Shown here piece by piece: positions 61,133-64,000 of a stretch of DNA of 64,000 nt. Under the pieces are notes generated by a model, which did not search any database, was not told where the DNA came from, and saw only the letters and a list, made by a program, of their open reading frames with translations. Within the stretch, counting starts at the first letter, position 1; every line of letters begins with the position of its first letter. The translations under genes were made by a program, and so were the position numbers. This stretch comes from Isosphaeraceae bacterium (GTDB taxonomy: Bacteria > Planctomycetota > Planctomycetia > Isosphaerales > Isosphaeraceae). The stretch covers positions 682,001 to 746,000 of the forward strand of contig BPJS01000001.1 of assembly GCA_026004735.1 (NCBI GenBank), given 5' to 3'.

Positions 61133-63085
61133 TCAAAAACGCAGGGTGACGAAGCCGTCGCCAAGCCGCATGGCCTGGAAATACTCCAGGAGGGCGGTGG
61201 CACATCGATTCTCCGGCCTTGCCAGGTTCCAGCACGTCGAGGGGTCGGCCGAGACTTCGTCGACGCTGAGGGAGTGCGGCTCCTGGAGCAGGGCGAAGTC
61301 ATTGCCCGGCCAGCGGCCCCGGTCCCCGATCGCGAGCACCGGGGCGGGAGCGGAGCCCGCGCCGACCATCCGGCGGATTTCCTCGACGACATGGCGCTTC
61401 GTGACCCCGGGTGCAAGGATGTCCACCGAATGACTCGAACGAAGGGCGGATACGCCGGGGACCTGGCACCGCGAGAGGGCTTGCTGCACGGACTCCCAGA
61501 CCTCCTCCGCGGCCGCATAGTCCTTAAATTCAAGCGTGAGTTGCCGATGACCTGCTTCGATCTTGGCCAGGTCGGCGAGGCGGGCATCGGAGGAGAGCAT
61601 GGCGCCGATCTCCCCGAGGGACTCGTCGAGGCCCCGCGGGATGGGGGGCTGAGCATCGTCTCCCAAGTCGCCAATCTCCGCGCCGTTGTGGTAGCCGATG
61701 AGGACCCTGGACCTCAGGGCGGGATCCTTGATCCGGGCGCGGAGGTCCTTGCGCACGGACTTACCCCGGCCGGTCGCGACCCCGACCAAGACGCCCGCAC
61801 GGAGCAGGTCAACCAGCCGCGCGGTGATGTCGGAACCCGGGCCGTCATAACGCACGGCCGCATCGCAGAGCGTACCGTCGTAGTCGAACACGACGGCACC
61901 GTACTCCCTCCCCTGCAGCCCTTCGAGGAACGTGGCGTAGGCCTCCCTCCAGAAGGTGAGTCGTCCCTGGGCGGCGAGGGTGGTGGGCGAGGCCCCCGCC
62001 TTGCGGGAAACCGCGGCGGCCTCGGGGCCGGGGACGTTATGGGCCGGCTTGCCGCCGTAACCTCCGTTCAGGTGGTACAGCCTACGCCCGAAGGGAGGGA
62101 CCCCGGGCCGCCCCGGGTCGATCCCACGGGCGAGGCCCGCACTACCCGCGATATGGAGCGAGAGGACGATCGCCTGGAGGCTCCCGTTGACGCCGTCGGC
62201 GACGTCGAAATGGGCAACCGGAATGTCCTTGGGGAGCTGCGCGAGGGTCTTCTTGGCCACGGGGAGATCCTGCTGCGAGGCCAGCGAGATCATCCCGGTC
62301 GTGGCCCCGTGCTTGGCGAGCCAGTGGTGCCTCCCGTGCGCGAAGTTCCGGTAGTCGGCCAGTTGGACCTGACCCAACGCCGCCTCGGTGAACTTCGATT
62401 CGAGGTCGGCTGCGCCTGCTTGCGCCACCTGGCCGTGGAGCACCACCAGCGTCGATCGATCCCAGAGGGGCCGGCACGCCCTTGAGAGGCCGGATCGGAA
62501 GGCCGACTCGTCCCGGCCCGGATGGGCAAGGCCCTCGAAACTGGGCGGTAGGGGGACGTGCCCCGAGTACTGCTGGTGATAGGCCCTGGCGAGCAGGACG
62601 CAGGTGGCGAGCAGTGAGTTTGTGGCGAGGAATCCATCCTTGACGGACGGTAGGCCGAATTCGTGCAAGGAGACCCCGCCGGCACCAGCGATGAGACTGG
62701 CCAAGGGCGTTTGTAAGCGCGTGCAAATGACGGAAAGCTGCTTCGGTGAACGGGAGACGGTGGACTTGAAGCACCCCAGGATGTCGGGGTTGCTCCCTCC
62801 CGCCGTGAGGAGGAGCACGTTGAGCTCTCCGAGATGGACCGGTGAGCAAGCCAGCTCATACGGCGTCATGGCCCGGGCGAGCTTGCCCGTGAAGAGCGAA
62901 TGCAGGTAGCACGCGAAATGGGCGGCCGTCAAGGAGCCACCGGAGCCGACAACGATTAGGGGAGCACTCGAATACGACCGTACCGCCGCGGCCAGACTGT
63001 CCACTTCGGCCTCAAGCGCCCACCCGTACGTCCGGGAGAGGGATTCGAGTTCACCCTCATATGGCTTGCCCACGGATCTATCCAC
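61133..63085 (-). CDS. SIS phosphosugar-binding-HAD phosphatase fusion
   Basis: A 650-residue fusion and the first gene of the operon. Residues about 20-370 hold a double SIS-type sugar-phosphate isomerase/binding region: VVGSGGSLTAAHFA (45-58), TAGGSNPDILGCFKS (94-108), and a second half with VVLHGQVAQAGAADLESKFT and ADYRNFAHGRHHWL. Residues about 395-650 are a Cof-type HAD phosphatase: FDYDGTLCD with nucleophile Asp401, VATGRGKSV, the Lys-containing GVTKRHVVEEI, and GDRGRWPGNDFALL. It could isomerise and dephosphorylate one sugar phosphate in sequence. GTG start at 63085. The stop is 15 bases before the PRTase start. Confidence 0.9.
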   Translation of the reverse strand: MDRSVGKPYEGELESLSRTYGWALEAEVDSLAAAVRSYSSAPLIVVGSGGSLTAAHFACYLHSLFTGKLARAMTPYELACSPVHLGELNVLLLTAGGSNPDILGCFKSTVSRSPKQLSVICTRLQTPLASLIAGAGGVSLHEFGLPSVKDGFLATNSLLATCVLLARAYHQQYSGHVPLPPSFEGLAHPGRDESAFRSGLSRACRPLWDRSTLVVLHGQVAQAGAADLESKFTEAALGQVQLADYRNFAHGRHHWLAKHGATTGMISLASQQDLPVAKKTLAQLPKDIPVAHFDVADGVNGSLQAIVLSLHIAGSAGLARGIDPGRPGVPPFGRRLYHLNGGYGGKPAHNVPGPEAAAVSRKAGASPTTLAAQGRLTFWREAYATFLEGLQGREYGAVVFDYDGTLCDAAVRYDGPGSDITARLVDLLRAGVLVGVATGRGKSVRKDLRARIKDPALRSRVLIGYHNGAEIGDLGDDAQPPIPRGLDESLGEIGAMLSSDARLADLAKIEAGHRQLTLEFKDYAAAEEVWESVQQALSRCQVPGVSALRSSHSVDILAPGVTKRHVVEEIRRMVGAGSAPAPVLAIGDRGRWPGNDFALLQEPHSLSVDEVSADPSTCWNLARPENRCATALLEYFQAMRLGDGFVTLRF

Positions 63086-63111
63086 CTATCCCTGTTTTCC
63101 TGTTTTGCCTA

Positions 63112-63130
63112 GGCTCGCGGTGCGCGAGCC
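63112..63130. terminator. 8-bp perfect hairpin between Fic and the five-gene operon
   Basis: GGCTCGCG and CGCGAGCC flank a 3-base loop, in the 227-base gap between the Fic gene and the SIS-HAD start. It could terminate Fic transcription or regulate the operon. There is no T-run. Confidence 0.4.
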
Positions 63131-63312
63131 CGGCCTGATGGTATACAGAATGCCAGATCGGATGCTGGGCGGCAAGGGCCACGAAGTCGATGCGAGTAGG
63201 AGTCGAACTTGGTGTCCCGGCGACCTCACCCCCAAGCGCCAGATGCAACGATTCCGGGCCCTGGACCGCGATGACGCTCCCCGAGCCGTGGGCGGATTCG
63301 CATGGATACGCC

Positions 63313-64000
63313 TTACCGGTCCGGGTTCTCTGACGGTTCGGTGAGCAAGTAGTTCGTACTCCGGCCCCCAGCGGCGTCTTTCGTAAGGATACCCCGTCCG
63401 ACGAGCTCGACGATGTCGCGGTACGCCGTGTCCTGCGAACACTTGGCGAGCTTCGCCCATTTCGACGAGGTGAGCTTGCCCTCGAACCCGTCCAGCAGGC
63501 GATTGATGATCTTCTGCTGCCGGTCGTTGAACGACTCTCCAACATGTGCCTCCCAGAATCTGGCCTTCTTCAAGACCCTCGCTAGGGTGGCCTCCGCCCC
63601 GTCGAAGGCCCGATCCAGGCAGCCGAGGAACCATCCCATCCAGGCGGTGACGTCGAGCGTCCCCTTCTGAGTATGCTCCAAGATGCGGTAATAATAGCTT
63701 CTCTCGGCGCGGATCTGGGCCGACATGCTGTAGAACCGGCTGGGGCTCCCCTCCGAGCGGGCCAGGCACATGTCGGCGATCGCCCGGGCGATGCGGCCAT
63801 TGCCGTCATCGAACGGGTGGATGGTCACGAACCAGAGGTGGGCCAGGGCCGCCTTGAGCACCGGGTCGATGCCGCTCGGGCCGTTGAACCATTCGAGGAA
63901 AACCGTCATCTCCCGGCCGACCCGGCCCGCTTCCGGCGCCTCGAAATGGACCCTCTCCTTGCTGACCGGACCCGAGACGACCTGCATCGGGCCGGTGCTG
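63313..64000 (-). CDS. Fic-family protein, N-terminus beyond the window
   Basis: At least 228 residues are visible; the frame is open to the right edge. The AMPylation motif HPFDDGNGRIARA is complete (catalytic His, Asp, GNGR). The stretch MQVVSGPVSKERVHFEAPEA is typical of the middle of Fic proteins with an N-terminal DUF4172-like domain, so about 130 residues are probably missing. The C-terminal 70 residues form a winged helix (LTSSKWAKLAKCSQDTAYRD). It may AMPylate a target or regulate transcription. It is upstream of and co-oriented with the five-gene operon. Confidence 0.9.
   Translation of the reverse strand, partial: STGPMQVVSGPVSKERVHFEAPEAGRVGREMTVFLEWFNGPSGIDPVLKAALAHLWFVTIHPFDDGNGRIARAIADMCLARSEGSPSRFYSMSAQIRAERSYYYRILEHTQKGTLDVTAWMGWFLGCLDRAFDGAEATLARVLKKARFWEAHVGESFNDRQQKIINRLLDGFEGKLTSSKWAKLAKCSQDTAYRDIVELVGRGILTKDAAGGRSTNYLLTEPSENPDR

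Overview
The window looks like a high-GC planctomycete chromosome, probably from the Isosphaeraceae/Gemmatales side of the phylum. This rests on family content seen in the sequence: a DUF1559 protein with a type-IV-pilin-like N-terminus and an H-X9-DG C-terminus, a DUF1501 plus DUF1549/DUF1553 pair, planctomycete-type cytochrome/WD40 proteins, a secreted sulfatase, and Tat-exported Gfo/Idh/MocA and DUF1501 proteins. The genus is inference.

Positions 1-41,181 read as ordinary chromosomal backbone. In order: a UbiA-HAD fusion; a small Sm-like protein; a secreted cytochrome-like protein; an SDR; a DHH phosphoesterase; a DUF1559 protein; a lipB-like/lipA/M24 peptidase run; accB-accC; a phosphodiester glycosidase; a Tat-exported oxidoreductase; a minus-strand glycan cluster (GT4-coiled coil-C-terminal domain, GT2-GT4, FkbM methyltransferase); accA and a Ser/Thr kinase; a peptidoglycan-recycling-like operon (Na+/solute symporter, beta-lactamase/NamZ fusion, sulfatase); a xylose isomerase homologue; an M3 peptidase; a LapA-like protein; and the DUF1501/DUF1549/cytochrome-WD40 group.

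After 41,181 the content changes. At 41,303-41,327 (minus) there is a tRNA/tmRNA-like 3' end without its gene body, as expected at a genomic-island edge. From there to about 55.9 kb lies a heavy-metal module: small secreted Cys- or Gly-rich proteins, a heavy-metal-binding-domain protein, a TPR protein, and an RND adaptor with three tandem Cys/His motifs coupled to a CzcA-type pump. It also holds decayed metal genes: a P1B ATPase broken by about 20 frame changes, a CDF fragment, and a second P-type ATPase scrap cut off at its GDG motif. A CYP152-type P450 and an AMP-dependent ligase sit among the wreckage.

Immediately after that truncated ATPase scrap begins the most interesting locus: a compact minus-strand five-gene operon (63,085 to 55,872) encoding SIS-HAD, a PRPP-binding phosphoribosyltransferase-like protein, an ORC/CDC6-like ATPase, an unrecognised Rossmann-like protein, and a PfkB kinase with two CxxC pairs. 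Junctions are a 15-nt gap, two 4-nt ATGA overlaps and an 11-nt overlap. A Fic protein running off the right edge lies upstream on the same strand. The set looks like an NTPase-controlled sugar/nucleotide-modifying system, plausibly a conflict or stress-response system; its function is inference.
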